The position numbers and the translations under genes were made by a program. From assembly GCA_030427205.1 (NCBI GenBank), contig JAUHXC010000009.1:212690-276689 (forward strand): a stretch of DNA of 64,000 bases. Direction: 5' to 3'. This DNA is from a bacterium. GTDB taxonomy: Bacteria; Myxococcota_A; Bradymonadia; UBA7976; UBA1532. Positions 1 to 16,638 of the stretch are shown piece by piece; the stretch's first letter is position 1; each line of letters begins with the position of its first letter. The notes below the pieces were generated by a model. That model ran no database searches. It was given only the letters and a program-made list of their open reading frames with translations, and was not told the DNA's origin.

Positions 1-2136
1 GCCGCCCAGGCCGACCTCGCCCGCATCCAGGCGCTGGTCGCCTTGCCCGTATGGTGCGGTGATGTGCCCGAGGGCGAGGATCCCGAGTGCATCGACGACC
101 GTCAGTCGCTCGACCTGCAGCTGGGGCTGATGGATCTCATCGCCAACCTGTTCGCCGCCGCCGACCGCGGGGTGTACGTGCGCAACTGGCAGAACCTGCT
201 GACGACCGCGGTCAAGTTCCGCGTCGAGCTCGCGCTGCTGCGCATCGAGCAGGTCTGCGGGCCCTTCCAGCCGCTGACCCTCGCCGGCCGCGAGCAGCAG
301 CGCATCCTGCTCGACCTCGTCGAAGACGGGCAGAACGAGCTGGCGCTGCAGTTCTACGTCGCGCCCGACCGCCGCTGCCTGGTGGTGCGGGAGTACAATG
401 AGTGTCTGGTGCCGGCCATCCCCGACAACGCGGCGGTCGAGTACCCCGAGAACTGCGAGCCGGGTGATCCGTTCATCGACGACAACCCCGACGGCGGCGA
501 CGGCGGCGGGGGTGATCCCGACGGCCCGGTCTTCCTCGGCGATCGCCCGATCCCGCTGCCCGCGCCGTTCAGCGACATCCTGATGCTGCGCGACATCATC
601 CGGGCCTTCAACGACCTGGTCGACGTGGCCGATCCCGAAGAGCTCGAGGCGCAGTTCCCGGGGCGGACCTTCGAAGACTTCGACGTCATCCCCGACGGCG
701 AGTTCGACATCAACGACGTCGACCTGGCCATCCTGATGTTCATCACCGACCCGGCCGACGACGACGGAGACGGCCTGGACGGGGTCATCGAGAACCGCTG
801 CCTGCTGCCCGGCGGCCTGCGCCTCGACCCGCGCAACCCCGAGACCACCGGCGTGCCCGACGTCGAGCTCGACTGCGACGGCGACCGCATCCCCAACGGG
901 GTCGAGATCGAGATGTACATGAACCCGGTCGAGGCGGCGGACTTCGACCTCGACTACGACAACGACGGCCTGTCGAACGGCCTCGAGTACCAGAACGGCC
1001 TCGATCACATGGATCCCGACGACGGGGCGGCCGACGCCGACGGCGACGGGGTGAGCAACGCCCACGAGATCAACGCCGGCATGGACATGAACAACGGCGC
1101 CGACGCCGGGGCCGACTTCGACCTCGACGGCATCAGCAACGGCGACGAGGCCACTTGGGGGCTCGACCCGCGCAACCCCGCCGACGCCGACGCCGATCCC
1201 GACGGCGACGGCATGTCGTCGCGCAACGAGATCGCCCGCGGCCGTGACCCGCTGCGCGCCGACTGCGCCAACGACCCGGCCGAGATCGACGGGCGCAACG
1301 ACGGCGTCGACGAGGCCACCGTCGTCGAGATCGACCGCCAGGCGAGCATCGACAACGGCACGCTGTGCAACTCGGCGGCGGCCGACGACGCCGACTTCTA
1401 CCGCTTCGAGGTCGAAGACGAGGACATGCGCCTCGCCATCGCCCTCGAACACCCGGCGGGTGTCGACCTGAACCTGCGGCTGTTCAACGCGGCCAACGGG
1501 GTGCAGGTGGCCGACAGCAGCACCGACCTGCAGCGGGAGCTCATCGCGATCCCCCGCGGTCAGCTGCAGCCGGGGGCCTACGCCGTGCGCGTTTGGAGCC
1601 CCGACGGCGACGAGGCGGACTACACCCTCGACATCACCCTGCTGCCGGCGGAGGCCCCGTGCCTGCCCGACGTCTACGAGGGGCAGGCGGGCAACGATCG
1701 CCCGAACCAGTCGGCGCCGCTGTCGGTGCCCGCGCGCTTCGGCGACGCCTGGGTCTGCACCGCCGAGCGTCAGGCCGGTGACTGGTACCGCCTCGGCCTG
1801 ACCGATCGCGACCTGACCGTGCACATCACCTACACCCGGGCCGACGCCTTGATGACCCTGTCGGCCAATACGGAGCGCAACGGCAACATCGACGCCTACG
1901 AAGAGAGCGTCGAGGTGCAGTCGTCGGTGCAGTGCATCAACGTCGAGGCCACCGGCAACCCGACCGACGTATTCGTCAACGTCAAGGCGGAGACCATCTT
2001 CTCCGACGGCGACGACCGCGCCGACTACGTCATGCAGGTGGTCGAGACCGATCTCGACGCCGCCCCGCGGGGCGCGTGCGATGAACTGAGCAATGGGTTG
2101 TTCGACTTCATCGAGTGGCCCACACTGAGCCCGTAA
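1..2136 (+). CDS. Exported dockerin-like / PPC-domain protein, 5' end outside the window
   Basis: The frame is open from base 1, so the true start lies upstream; the reading frame ends at 2136. Codons 1 to about 180 are mostly helical and unrecognised. They are followed by a Gly/Asp-rich linker and, at codons 224-247, a Ca-loop of dockerin type ([18 protein letters not shown]). Codons 250-420 hold several Asp-rich calcium-binding repeats (DxDxDGxxN). Two bacterial pre-peptidase C-terminal (PPC)-like beta domains follow, at about 437-553 and 570-684. The segment from [12 protein letters not shown] to the Ca repeats is closely similar to the N-terminus of the next gene, so the two are paralogous there. 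Such proteins are normally secreted and calcium-stabilised. No catalytic domain is visible in the part present. The exact function is unknown. Confidence 0.85.
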   Translation, partial: AAQADLARIQALVALPVWCGDVPEGEDPECIDDRQSLDLQLGLMDLIANLFAAADRGVYVRNWQNLLTTAVKFRVELALLRIEQVCGPFQPLTLAGREQQRILLDLVEDGQNELALQFYVAPDRRCLVVREYNECLVPAIPDNAAVEYPENCEPGDPFIDDNPDGGDGGGGDPDGPVFLGDRPIPLPAPFSDILMLRDIIRAFNDLVDVADPEELEAQFPGRTFEDFDVIPDGEFDINDVDLAILMFITDPADDDGDGLDGVIENRCLLPGGLRLDPRNPETTGVPDVELDCDGDRIPNGVEIEMYMNPVEAADFDLDYDNDGLSNGLEYQNGLDHMDPDDGAADADGDGVSNAHEINAGMDMNNGADAGADFDLDGISNGDEATWGLDPRNPADADADPDGDGMSSRNEIARGRDPLRADCANDPAEIDGRNDGVDEATVVEIDRQASIDNGTLCNSAAADDADFYRFEVEDEDMRLAIALEHPAGVDLNLRLFNAANGVQVADSSTDLQRELIAIPRGQLQPGAYAVRVWSPDGDEADYTLDITLLPAEAPCLPDVYEGQAGNDRPNQSAPLSVPARFGDAWVCTAERQAGDWYRLGLTDRDLTVHITYTRADALMTLSANTERNGNIDAYEESVEVQSSVQCINVEATGNPTDVFVNVKAETIFSDGDDRADYVMQVVETDLDAAPRGACDELSNGLFDFIEWPTLSP

Positions 2137-2264
2137 TCCGTAAACTGATTTCGATTCGAGGGCGTCCGGCGGGCCGCGCGGCCTGCCGAGTCCGACAGCA
2201 TCGACCCCCCGGGGGGGTCTCCGGCGCCGACGGTGCGGCGCCGACACCAAAGGAGAGGGGAATC
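2137..2264 (+). other. Intergenic leader with GC-rich palindromes before the repeat protein
   Basis: This is the 128-base gap between the first two genes. It holds three compact inverted repeats: a near-perfect 20-base palindrome at 2168-2187, GACCCCCC-G-GGGGGGTC at 2203-2219, and GGCGCC-8 nt-GGCGCC at 2223-2242. It ends with an excellent ribosome-binding site, AAGGAG, at about 2249-2254. The hairpins could terminate transcription of the upstream gene or structure the leader of the downstream one, but no U-run follows them, so neither role is secure. Confidence 0.4.
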
Positions 2265-8537
<6,273 letters not shown>

Positions 8538-8602
8538 TTCGACGAGGTCGAGGGTTCAACCAGATGCTCAACCCGCAGCGGGACAGAGGAGCCGAGGGCA
8601 GG

Positions 8603-10168
8603 ATGATGCGCGCATTGGCGGCGATGCTGATGGCAGGGCTGGTCGTGGGGACGATCGGCTGTGACGACGGGGCGAACACCGCGCCTCCGACCGAGATGGA
8701 CATGCTCACGGTCGACCCCGACATGGGGGATCCCGAGCCGGAGCCGGACATGGGTGATCCCGAGCCCGAGCCGGACATGATGGTCGAGATGGACATGGCG
8801 CCCGAGGGCGACCTGGGCCCCGACGCCGAGCCTCCGCCGATGGCCGAGGCCTGTGACCCGTGCGAAGAGGACGCCGACTGCGCCGAGGGCGCGGCGTGCC
8901 TCTTCATCGGTGAGGCGGCGGTCTGCTCGGTGCCCTGCGACGAGGGTGACTGCCCCGACGGCTACACCTGCGTGGCCTGGGAAGACGCCGGCGAGCAGTG
9001 CGTACCCGAGCCGGGGGTCTGCCTCGGCTGCGACGCGCCCGGCGAGGCGTTCGACGGCTGCGACGGCTTCGACAACGACTGCGACGAGATCATCGACGAG
9101 GACTTCGAGCCCGACGTGTGCGGCGAGGGGGCCTGCGCCGGCACCAGCGCCTGCGTCGACGGGGTGCTCGAGACCTGCGAGCCGGGCATGCCCGGCCCCG
9201 ACGACTCGGCCTGCGACGGGGTCGACGAGGACTGCGACGGCAACATCGACGAGGACTACGTCGAAGAGACCTGCGGCGACGGGCTGTGCCAGGCGACCAG
9301 CGCCTGCGCCGACGGCGCGGTGCTGATGTGCATGCCCGACGTCGACGCCGCGCTGCCGCGGGACATCACCTGCGACGCGGTGGATGACGACTGCGACGGC
9401 GGCGCCGACGAAGACTACGTCGGCGAGTCGTGCGGCGTCGGCGCCTGCGCCGCGGTGGGTACGTGCGAAGACGGCGAGGCCAGCTGCACCCCCGGCGCGC
9501 CGCTCGCCGAGACCGACGTGACCTGCAACGGGGTCGACGACGACTGCGACGGCAGCGCCGACGAGGAGTACGCCTCCGACGAGTTCTGTGGCCTGGGTCT
9601 GTGCCGCACCGCTGGCAGCTGCGCCGACGGCGAGGTGGCGTGTGTGCCGCGGGCGCCGGAGTTCGACATCGACCAGATCTGCGACGGCCAGGACGAGAAC
9701 TGCGACGGGCAGATCGACGAGAACTGCGTCGTCAACAGCCTCGCGCTCACCCCGATCAGCTTCGACGACGAGTTCGTCATCGTCGACGTCGCGTTCGCTC
9801 AGGAGGGCGCGCTCGACGAGAACAACGCGCGCTTCTTCCAGCCGCGGCTCATCGACCTCTACGTCAACCTGCCGGCCGGGGTCGACGTGCAGGCCTCGCT
9901 GCGGGCGACCGTGGCGCCGGGGCAGGCGGCCATCGACGCCGAGAAGCAGGTCCGCGGCTCGGTATTGCCCGAAGACGAGCGCATCCTGCGGATCCAGGTG
10001 CTGGCGATCAACAACGACAACCGCATCGCGCCCGGCGTGATCGCCCGGCTGACGCTGGTCAATACCGGCGCGCCGCCGTGGGCCTTCAGCTTCGTCGAAG
10101 AGCTCAGCAGCTTCGCGCCGGCCGAGGCCGGCGAGCGGCTCGAGTTCGCCGAAGGCGTCGTCGAGTAG
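8603..10168 (+). CDS. MopE-motif lipoprotein with cohesin-like C-terminus
   Basis: A 521-residue predicted lipoprotein. ATG at 8603 is preferred to the upstream GTG at 8534 because it follows GAGG-type sequences and opens a lipoprotein signal ending in Cys20 (GTIGC). An Asp/Glu/Pro/Met-rich linker follows. Next come Cys-rich segments with five copies of the putative metal-binding MopE motif (C-D/N-G-x-D-D-D/N-C-D-G-x-x-D-E), for example CDGVDEDCDGNIDE, between about residues 150 and 377. The C-terminal 140 residues match the beta module of the neighbours at 2265 and 14040 (FAPAEAGERLEF). It lies 65 bases downstream of the repeat-protein gene and is probably co-transcribed with it. In MopE itself such regions are secreted and copper-associated; the role of the motif here is unproven. 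Confidence 0.85.
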   Translation: MMRALAAMLMAGLVVGTIGCDDGANTAPPTEMDMLTVDPDMGDPEPEPDMGDPEPEPDMMVEMDMAPEGDLGPDAEPPPMAEACDPCEEDADCAEGAACLFIGEAAVCSVPCDEGDCPDGYTCVAWEDAGEQCVPEPGVCLGCDAPGEAFDGCDGFDNDCDEIIDEDFEPDVCGEGACAGTSACVDGVLETCEPGMPGPDDSACDGVDEDCDGNIDEDYVEETCGDGLCQATSACADGAVLMCMPDVDAALPRDITCDAVDDDCDGGADEDYVGESCGVGACAAVGTCEDGEASCTPGAPLAETDVTCNGVDDDCDGSADEEYASDEFCGLGLCRTAGSCADGEVACVPRAPEFDIDQICDGQDENCDGQIDENCVVNSLALTPISFDDEFVIVDVAFAQEGALDENNARFFQPRLIDLYVNLPAGVDVQASLRATVAPGQAAIDAEKQVRGSVLPEDERILRIQVLAINNDNRIAPGVIARLTLVNTGAPPWAFSFVEELSSFAPAEAGERLEFAEGVVE

Positions 10169-10199
10169 GCCAGGTCCGTCGGGCACGCCGGGAGCCGCC

Positions 10200-13100
10200 A
10201 TGAATCGCACAGCACTGCTCGGGGTGGCGGTGGCCCTCGCCGGGCTGCCCGCCATCGCCGGGGCCGTCCCCACCGTCCAGATCACCGCGCCGACGGACGG
10301 CGGCTGCGTCAACAGCGGGCAGCCGGTCGTCGAAGGCACCATCGGCGGTGAGCCGCTGCTCGCCGAGACCGAGGTGCGCGTCACCGCCCGGGTCATCGGC
10401 GGCGTCGACGGCGAAGCCCGCGTCTCGCTGCGGGTCGACGCCGTCGAGGTCTCGGCGCTCGGCGTCGCGCTGCTCGCCGGCCAACCCACCGACGTCGAGC
10501 TGTTCGCGCCGGCCGAGTCGGTCGTCGACGGCCCGGGGATCGACCTCGAGGTGGTCGTCGAAGCCGATGACGGTCAGGCGACCGACGGCGTGACGGTGAC
10601 CATCGACCGGCGCCCGCCGGACGTGGTCTTCACCGAAGACGTCATCGAGCTGCAGGGCACCTGCGCCGAGCAGCCGCCGGAGATCGAGTTCGAAGTCAGC
10701 GACGTCGTCGACCCCGATCCGGTGGTCGAGACCCGCGTCGAGCTCGACGACGCCGGCTGCACCGTGGCGCGCATCATCACCGTGCGCGACAGCTGCGCGG
10801 GCGGCGACTTCGAAGGCAACGCCCAGGAGCTGCGCTTCTTGACCCGCCGCCCGTCGGCGCAAGCGCCCGAGATCGTCTTCGCCGGCATCCGCGAAGAAGA
10901 GCGCCTGCTCGAAGGGCAGCTGAGCTACAGCGTCGGCGTGCCCGCCGACTGTGTCATCGAGCGGGTCGCCGAGTACGTGCGCGACGATGACGAACCGCGA
11001 CCGCTGGGCGACGGCGAGCTCTTCGACCGCTCGGGGGACTACGTGGCCTCGGTCTCGGTGGACGCCTGCGGCCACGCGCCCGTCGCGGCCGAGCGCCGCT
11101 TCACGGTGGTGCCCGCGCCGCGGGTCGACGCCGGCGGGCCCTACCTGACCCAGCAAGGCGCCGAGCTCATCCTCGACGCGGGCGACTCGGAGATCCCGCT
11201 CGACGTCGTCGGGGAGGTGGTCGAGTACGCGTGGGACATCCCGGTGGACGGCTTCTTCGACCCCGAAGAAGGCCGGGCGGCGCAGGTGCCCTTTGATACC
11301 GATCGGCCCGACGGCGAGTACGACATCGGGCTGCGCATCACGACCGCCAGCGGCTACGTGGGCTACGACTTCACCGCGGTGACCATCCGCGACGTCGTGC
11401 CCGCGTGCGACGCCGGCGGGCCCTACGCCGCGGTGCAGGGCGAGCCGATCCGCTTCGACGCGTCGGCCAGCGCGCCGGGGGTGCCCGCCGAGCCCATCGT
11501 GGCCTACGCCTGGGACTTCGGGGACGGCGAGAGCCGGCGGACGGCCGTCGCCGAGACCACCCACGACTACCTCGAAGAAGGCCAGTACGAGGTCACCCTC
11601 GTCGTCGAGGACGAAGACTCCCCGTCGGCGCCGTGCGTGGCCCAGGTGATCGTCGGCGACGTCGACCCCGTCGTCGACGGGGTCGCCGCGCTCGACGAGG
11701 CCGTCGAGGGCCTGCCGCTGCGGTTCACCGCGGGGGCGACCTCCGCCGGATCGGCCGCCGAGCCGCTCATCGCCTATCGCTGGGACTTCGGCGACGGCGA
11801 GACCGCCGAGGGGCCCGCCCTGCGTGGACCGGAGCACACCTATGCCGACGACGGCCCGCGGCGGGTCTGCCTCGAGGTCTCCGACGCCGACAGCAGCGCC
11901 GAGCAGTGCATCGACATCGAGGTCGCCGACCTGACGCCCACCGCGCGCTGCAGCGGCCCCGGCTTCGCGGTCGAAGGCCGCGAGGTCGTCTTCGACGCCC
12001 GCGGCAGCCGCGCCGGCGGCGCCGCCGATCCGCTCGCGCGCTATGTATGGGACTTCGGCGACGGCACCCCGCCAGTGACCGTCGAAGACGCCGCCTCGAC
12101 CACCATCACCCACGCGTTCGCCCGCGACGGCGACCTGGTGGTGACCCTGACCGTCGAGGACGAAGACTCGGCGGTGACCGCCGAGTGCCCGATCGCCATC
12201 GACGACGCCTCGCCCGACGCGCGCTTCACCATCGACTCGCCGCTCGGCGGGGCGCTCGAGGGTGAGTCCATCGCGCTCGACGCCACCGGCAGCCAGCCCG
12301 GCGGCGGCGACGCGATCGTGAACTACGCCTGGGATCTGGGCGACGGCACCCGGCTCGACGGGCCCGATCTCGACGTCATCGAGCACGCGTGGCCCGACCA
12401 GGGCGAGTACACCGTCGAGCTGCGGCTGACCGACAGCGACGGCAGCGTCGACGTCGCCCGCAACTTCGTCACCGTGCTCAACCGGGCGCCGCAGAACGTG
12501 CGCATCATCGGCCCCGACCGGGTCGAGATCGGCCAGCTCAACGCCTGGCGGGTCGAGTACGACGACGTGGACGCCGACGTGCCGATCATCAACTGGCGCC
12601 TCGGCGACGGGGCCACCGTCGAAGGCCGGGCCGGCGTCGAGCACACCTACGTCGAGGTGCCGCGCATCGGCCGGGTCACCATGCGAGTCTCGGTCGACGA
12701 CCAAGACGGCGGGGTGACCCGGGTCGAGATGCCCGTCGAGATCACCGCCGCCGGGCCCACCATCGAAGGCCCCGCGGTGGTCGACGCCGTCGAAGGCCAG
12801 CCGGTGGACGCCGAGTGGCTGCTGCTCTCGGCCCTGGGCAATAACGGCCCCGACGGCCCGCTGACCGTCGAGGTGCCGACGATCCCCACCGGCGCCGAGC
12901 TCGTCGTCGAGCCCGGCGTGCCGGCCAACGAACGCCAGATCGCGCGGCTCGACTGGACCCCCGGCTCCAATGACGCCGGCGAGCACCGGCTGCTGATCGT
13001 GGCGACGGCGCCGTCGGGCCTCGAGCGGGTCTGGCCGGTGACCATCCGCGTCGCCGACGACCGCGGCGCGTGGCTGGCGGCGGCCGGCGGCGACATCCAG

Positions 13101-13997
13101 TCGGGGCGGGTGAGCCTGTATCGCTTCGGCCGCCGGGCCGGGCTCGACGTCGCCGAGTTCGATCTCGCCGGCGAGATCGCCGTGCCCGGCGGGGCCTACG
13201 CGCCGACCCTCGGCCCCCGTCGGCGCCTGCACGTCGCCGCCCCCGGCACCAGCGCGCTGGTGAGCATCGATCTCTCCGGGCCGCGCCCGCGGTTGGGGCG
13301 TCGCTTGCCGCTTCAGGGCCGCCCGATGGCCGTCGCCGCCGGCCCGACGCACATCTGGCTGGCGGGCGCGGGCTGGCTGCACGCCGTCGACGCGGCCACG
13401 CTCAAGCCGCGGATCTCGCTGCCCATCGACGCCGGCCTCGTGCGCGCGCTGGCCTGGATCGCCGACGCCGCCGACGGCGATCCGCTGCTGGTGGGCGCCA
13501 CCGCGACCGGCGAGCTGCTCGTCTTCGACCCGGAGCGGGCGCTCGACGAGCGCGACCCGATCGTCGCCCGACACCCGCTGGGGCTGGGCCTCGGTCGCCT
13601 CGTCGCGCAGGGCGATCGGCTCCTGGCGATCGACGCGGAGGGCCGGGCCATCATCGAAGTGGATCCGATGGGCCTGCTCGGTGAGACTGAGGACGTGATC
13701 GTCGATCGCTGGCCGGTGCCGTTCGCGCCGCTCGACGCGACGGTCAAAGACGAGACGGTCTGGTTCACCTCGGGCCGCGGCCTGGAGCGCATCGACCCCG
13801 CCGGGGAGGCGGTGTTGATGGACAACGGCGCAGCTCTCGGGGTGACCGCGCTGCCCGACGGCCTCTACGGCCTCGGCGCCCTGGCCATCGGCGGGCGCGA
13901 TCGGGTGGCCAACCGGGCCATCGACGGCAGCGATCTGGACACCGTCCGCGGAGGCGGTGGCCGGCAGCTCTTGTTCTTCGAGATCCCGGTCCGCTGA
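10200..13997 (+). CDS. Exported PKD-repeat protein with C-terminal beta-propeller-like region
   Basis: A 1265-residue protein with a Sec signal peptide (about residues 1-22, ending IAGA). Residues 23-310 hold Ig-like segments with scattered Cys pairs. Five clear PKD domains with the core motif WDFGDG or a variant (WDLGDG, WRLGDG) lie near residues 436, 527, 616, 710 and 798, preceded by one degenerate copy (YAWDIPVDG). One more Ig-like domain ends near residue 955. From about residue 965 to the end, repeating beta segments (VSLYRFGR, VSIDLSG, LHAVDAATL, LLVFDPERA) suggest a beta-propeller. PKD domains usually mediate surface protein-protein or protein-carbohydrate contacts. The gene lies 31 bases after the MopE-type lipoprotein gene, so it probably belongs to the same operon. 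Confidence 0.85.
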   Translation: MNRTALLGVAVALAGLPAIAGAVPTVQITAPTDGGCVNSGQPVVEGTIGGEPLLAETEVRVTARVIGGVDGEARVSLRVDAVEVSALGVALLAGQPTDVELFAPAESVVDGPGIDLEVVVEADDGQATDGVTVTIDRRPPDVVFTEDVIELQGTCAEQPPEIEFEVSDVVDPDPVVETRVELDDAGCTVARIITVRDSCAGGDFEGNAQELRFLTRRPSAQAPEIVFAGIREEERLLEGQLSYSVGVPADCVIERVAEYVRDDDEPRPLGDGELFDRSGDYVASVSVDACGHAPVAAERRFTVVPAPRVDAGGPYLTQQGAELILDAGDSEIPLDVVGEVVEYAWDIPVDGFFDPEEGRAAQVPFDTDRPDGEYDIGLRITTASGYVGYDFTAVTIRDVVPACDAGGPYAAVQGEPIRFDASASAPGVPAEPIVAYAWDFGDGESRRTAVAETTHDYLEEGQYEVTLVVEDEDSPSAPCVAQVIVGDVDPVVDGVAALDEAVEGLPLRFTAGATSAGSAAEPLIAYRWDFGDGETAEGPALRGPEHTYADDGPRRVCLEVSDADSSAEQCIDIEVADLTPTARCSGPGFAVEGREVVFDARGSRAGGAADPLARYVWDFGDGTPPVTVEDAASTTITHAFARDGDLVVTLTVEDEDSAVTAECPIAIDDASPDARFTIDSPLGGALEGESIALDATGSQPGGGDAIVNYAWDLGDGTRLDGPDLDVIEHAWPDQGEYTVELRLTDSDGSVDVARNFVTVLNRAPQNVRIIGPDRVEIGQLNAWRVEYDDVDADVPIINWRLGDGATVEGRAGVEHTYVEVPRIGRVTMRVSVDDQDGGVTRVEMPVEITAAGPTIEGPAVVDAVEGQPVDAEWLLLSALGNNGPDGPLTVEVPTIPTGAELVVEPGVPANERQIARLDWTPGSNDAGEHRLLIVATAPSGLERVWPVTIRVADDRGAWLAAAGGDIQSGRVSLYRFGRRAGLDVAEFDLAGEIAVPGGAYAPTLGPRRRLHVAAPGTSALVSIDLSGPRPRLGRRLPLQGRPMAVAAGPTHIWLAGAGWLHAVDAATLKPRISLPIDAGLVRALAWIADAADGDPLLVGATATGELLVFDPERALDERDPIVARHPLGLGLGRLVAQGDRLLAIDAEGRAIIEVDPMGLLGETEDVIVDRWPVPFAPLDATVKDETVWFTSGRGLERIDPAGEAVLMDNGAALGVTALPDGLYGLGALAIGGRDRVANRAIDGSDLDTVRGGGGRQLLFFEIPVR

Positions 13998-14039
13998 CGG
14001 CGAGGGCCGGGTGAGGCGATCCCGCCGTTCCGGGGACCC

Positions 14040-16478
14040 GTGAACCACACCCATCGTGACGGTCCGTACCCGTCGAATGGCCCGGCGCGCCCGGGGATCT
14101 GCGCGGCGCGCGTCGCGCTGCTGTGCATCGCCTTGAGCAGCCTCGTCGCGGGCTGTGACGACCCCGCCGGCGTCGCCGGCGCCCGCCGCTGCGCCGATAC
14201 GGTCGACTGCCTCGCGGGGCAGATCTGCGTCGGTGGACTCTGCCGCCTCGCCCCCGATCAGACCGTGTCCGACGCCGAGCCCGACGAGGGCCCCGATTCG
14301 GCGATCGACGGCGCGCCCGATTCCGAGCCCGATCGCGCCGTCGACGCGGCGCCCGACATGCTGGCCGATATCGGCCTCGACGTCGGCCTCGACCTCGGCC
14401 TCGATCTGGGCCTGGACGCCAGCCTCGACGTGGGCCTCGACTTCGGCCTCGATACGGGCCCCGACACCGGGCCCGACCTGGGCCCCGACGGGCAGGTCGA
14501 CGCCGGCCCCGATCTGGGCCCGATGGTCTGCGAGCCGGGCACCGTGCGCGCCTGCGGCGTGCCGTTCGGGCGCTGCAACGTGGGCCTGCAGACCTGCGAC
14601 GCCCGCGGGCAGTGGGGCCCGTGCGACGGTGGGGCCGAGCCCGCAGAAGAGATCTGCAACGGCCTCGACGACGACTGCGACGGGCGCACCGACGAGGCGC
14701 TGGCCGAGGTGTGCGGCGACGGCGGCGACTGCCGCCCGGGGCGGCGGGTCTGCGAGCTCGGCGTCTGGACCGCCTGCGACGACGCCCAGGACCCCCGAGC
14801 CGAGGTCTGCGACGGGTTCGACGACGACTGCGACGGCGCCGTCGACGAAGACCTGCTGCGCCCGTGCTCGTTCGACCGCGGCCAGTGCTCCGCCGGGCTG
14901 CAGACCTGCGTCGAGGGCGTCTGGCAGCCTTGCGAAGGCGGCACCGTCGCGGCCCCCGAGACCTGCGACGGCACCGACGAGGACTGCGACGGCCTCGTCG
15001 ACGAAGAGCTGTTCATCCCGTGCGGCGGTGACCCCTGCGACATGGCGGGCATCCGGCTGTGCCTCGACGGCGCCTTCGGCGACTGCCTGCCGCGCCGGCC
15101 GCCGATCTCCGAGGCCTGCGACAACCGCGACAACGACTGCGACGGCATGGTCGACGAGGGCGTGCTCGTCTCGTGCGGCGAGGTCGTGGGCGCCTGCCGG
15201 GCGGGCACCTCGATCTGCCGCGACGGCGTATTCGGCGAATGCCTCGGCGGCATCGCGCCCATCGACGAGCTGTGCAACGACATCGACGACGACTGTGACG
15301 GCGCCATCGACGAGGGCGTCGCGCCGCTGTCGTGCGGCGAAGACGAAGGCCTGTGCGTCGCCGGCGCCCGGACCTGCCTCGACGGGGCATTCGGCCCGTG
15401 CATCGGCGAGGTGGGCCCGGCCCCCGAGCGCTGCGACTACGAAGACAACGACTGCGACGGGCGCACCGACGAGCGGTTGCCGACGCGCCCCGAGATCTGC
15501 AACCAGCTCGACGACGACTGCGACGGCACCACCGACGAGGACGTGCCCGTCTCGCCCGAGGTCTGCAACGCGGTCGACGACGACTGCGACGGCCAGACCG
15601 ACGAAGGCACCGAGGCCCGCCCGGAGATCTGCGACGGCCTCGACAACGACTGCGACATCCGCGTCGACGAAGACGTCGTGCCCATCCCTGAGCTGTGCAA
15701 TGGCATCGACGATGACTGCGACGGCCGGACCGACGAAGACGCCCGACCCATCCTCTGCGGCACCAACATCGGCGAGTGCCGCGCCGGCATCCGCCGCTGC
15801 ATCGACGGCGCGCCCACCGAGGAGTGCGACGGCAGCGTCGATCCCGTCGCCGAGGTCTGTGATGGCCTGGACAACGACTGCGACGGCCGGGCCGACGAGC
15901 AGGTCGCCGGCGACCGCGACGACGATGGCATCGGCGACTGCCTCGAAGAGATCCTGGGCCTCGACCCCGACGACCCGCGCGACGCCGAACTGGACTACGA
16001 TCACGACGGCCGCAACAACCGCGACGAGGCGCTGCAGGAGACCCCGCTGTGGTCGACGCTCTTCCTCATCCCGGCCGAGCCGCCGCCGATGGCCGACCCG
16101 GCGCTGATCTTCGTCAGCCTGCAGCTCTACCAGCCCGATATCGCGCTGCAGCCGGAGCTGATCGAGGCCTTCATCCACTTCGACAGCCCGGCGCTCGAGT
16201 GGAATGACGTGACGCTCGGCCAGGCGGCCTTCGACGCCGACAAGGAGGTCTTCCCCAACATCGCCGGTGAAGGCTACCTGCGGGTCGTGCTGCTGTCGGG
16301 CTTCAACATCAACCCCATCGGCAGCGGCGAGCTGGCGTTGATCAGCTTCCGCCGCGATTCGGTGGATCCGGTGAACCTGCGCATCGACCGGGTCGACAGC
16401 CGCTTCGCGCCGCAGGAGGCGGATGACGCGCTCGACATCGGGATCATCGAGCATCGGGTGCCATTGACGATCCCATAG
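14040..16478 (+). CDS. Lipoprotein with 11 MopE-type motifs and cohesin-like C-terminus
   Basis: An 812-residue predicted lipoprotein. The GTG start at 14040 gives a long n-region followed by LSSLVAGC, a good lipobox; no better start with a Shine-Dalgarno is visible. Residues 70-160 are a low-complexity linker built on (DxGLDLG)n. Residues 165-625 carry 11 C-x-x-x-D-D/N-D-C-D-x-x-x-D-E motifs, the first being CNGLDDDCDGRTDE. A single Ca-loop (DRDDDGIGDCLEEILGLDP) follows. From residue about 672 the beta module shared with the genes at 2265 and 8603 recurs (QPELIEAF, FAPQEADDAL). It is the last gene of the surface-protein run. Surface anchoring and metal binding are inferred. Confidence 0.83.
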   Translation: MNHTHRDGPYPSNGPARPGICAARVALLCIALSSLVAGCDDPAGVAGARRCADTVDCLAGQICVGGLCRLAPDQTVSDAEPDEGPDSAIDGAPDSEPDRAVDAAPDMLADIGLDVGLDLGLDLGLDASLDVGLDFGLDTGPDTGPDLGPDGQVDAGPDLGPMVCEPGTVRACGVPFGRCNVGLQTCDARGQWGPCDGGAEPAEEICNGLDDDCDGRTDEALAEVCGDGGDCRPGRRVCELGVWTACDDAQDPRAEVCDGFDDDCDGAVDEDLLRPCSFDRGQCSAGLQTCVEGVWQPCEGGTVAAPETCDGTDEDCDGLVDEELFIPCGGDPCDMAGIRLCLDGAFGDCLPRRPPISEACDNRDNDCDGMVDEGVLVSCGEVVGACRAGTSICRDGVFGECLGGIAPIDELCNDIDDDCDGAIDEGVAPLSCGEDEGLCVAGARTCLDGAFGPCIGEVGPAPERCDYEDNDCDGRTDERLPTRPEICNQLDDDCDGTTDEDVPVSPEVCNAVDDDCDGQTDEGTEARPEICDGLDNDCDIRVDEDVVPIPELCNGIDDDCDGRTDEDARPILCGTNIGECRAGIRRCIDGAPTEECDGSVDPVAEVCDGLDNDCDGRADEQVAGDRDDDGIGDCLEEILGLDPDDPRDAELDYDHDGRNNRDEALQETPLWSTLFLIPAEPPPMADPALIFVSLQLYQPDIALQPELIEAFIHFDSPALEWNDVTLGQAAFDADKEVFPNIAGEGYLRVVLLSGFNINPIGSGELALISFRRDSVDPVNLRIDRVDSRFAPQEADDALDIGIIEHRVPLTIP

Positions 16479-16517
16479 TGATGATTGTGTCTATGCGATG
16501 CGTGCTGTATGCCATGT

Positions 16518-16551
16518 GCCATGCGTTGTATGCCATGCGTTGTATGCCATG
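16518..16551 (+). repeat. Short tandem repeat upstream of the NACHT gene
   Basis: GCCATGCGTTGTAT is present twice back to back (16518-16531, 16532-16545), followed by a partial third copy GCCATG. It lies in the 160-base gap before the NACHT gene, where base composition is less GC-rich than in the surroundings. It may be replication slippage or part of a regulatory region. No convincing -35/-10 pair was identified nearby. Confidence 0.5.
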
Positions 16552-16638
16552 TCGATGACTGGCGCGTAATCGGTCTGCCATTGCCGGCTGCTCGGCGGTG
16601 CGGTATGCCGAGGGGCGCGAACGCCCTCGGAGAGCCCC

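Noticed and set aside
10104..16454. Minus-strand open frame of about 2100 codons opposite the PKD and MopE-motif genes
   Set aside because: Its Arg/His/Gly/Ala-rich translation has no recognisable motif. Plus-strand genes here have signal peptides and domain structure. High GC makes stops rare on the antisense strand.
16518..16551. Tandem GCCATGCGTTGTAT copies considered as an attachment site or CRISPR remnant
   Set aside because: There are only two full copies, with no spacer, no integrase gene and no matching copy found at the far end of the island.
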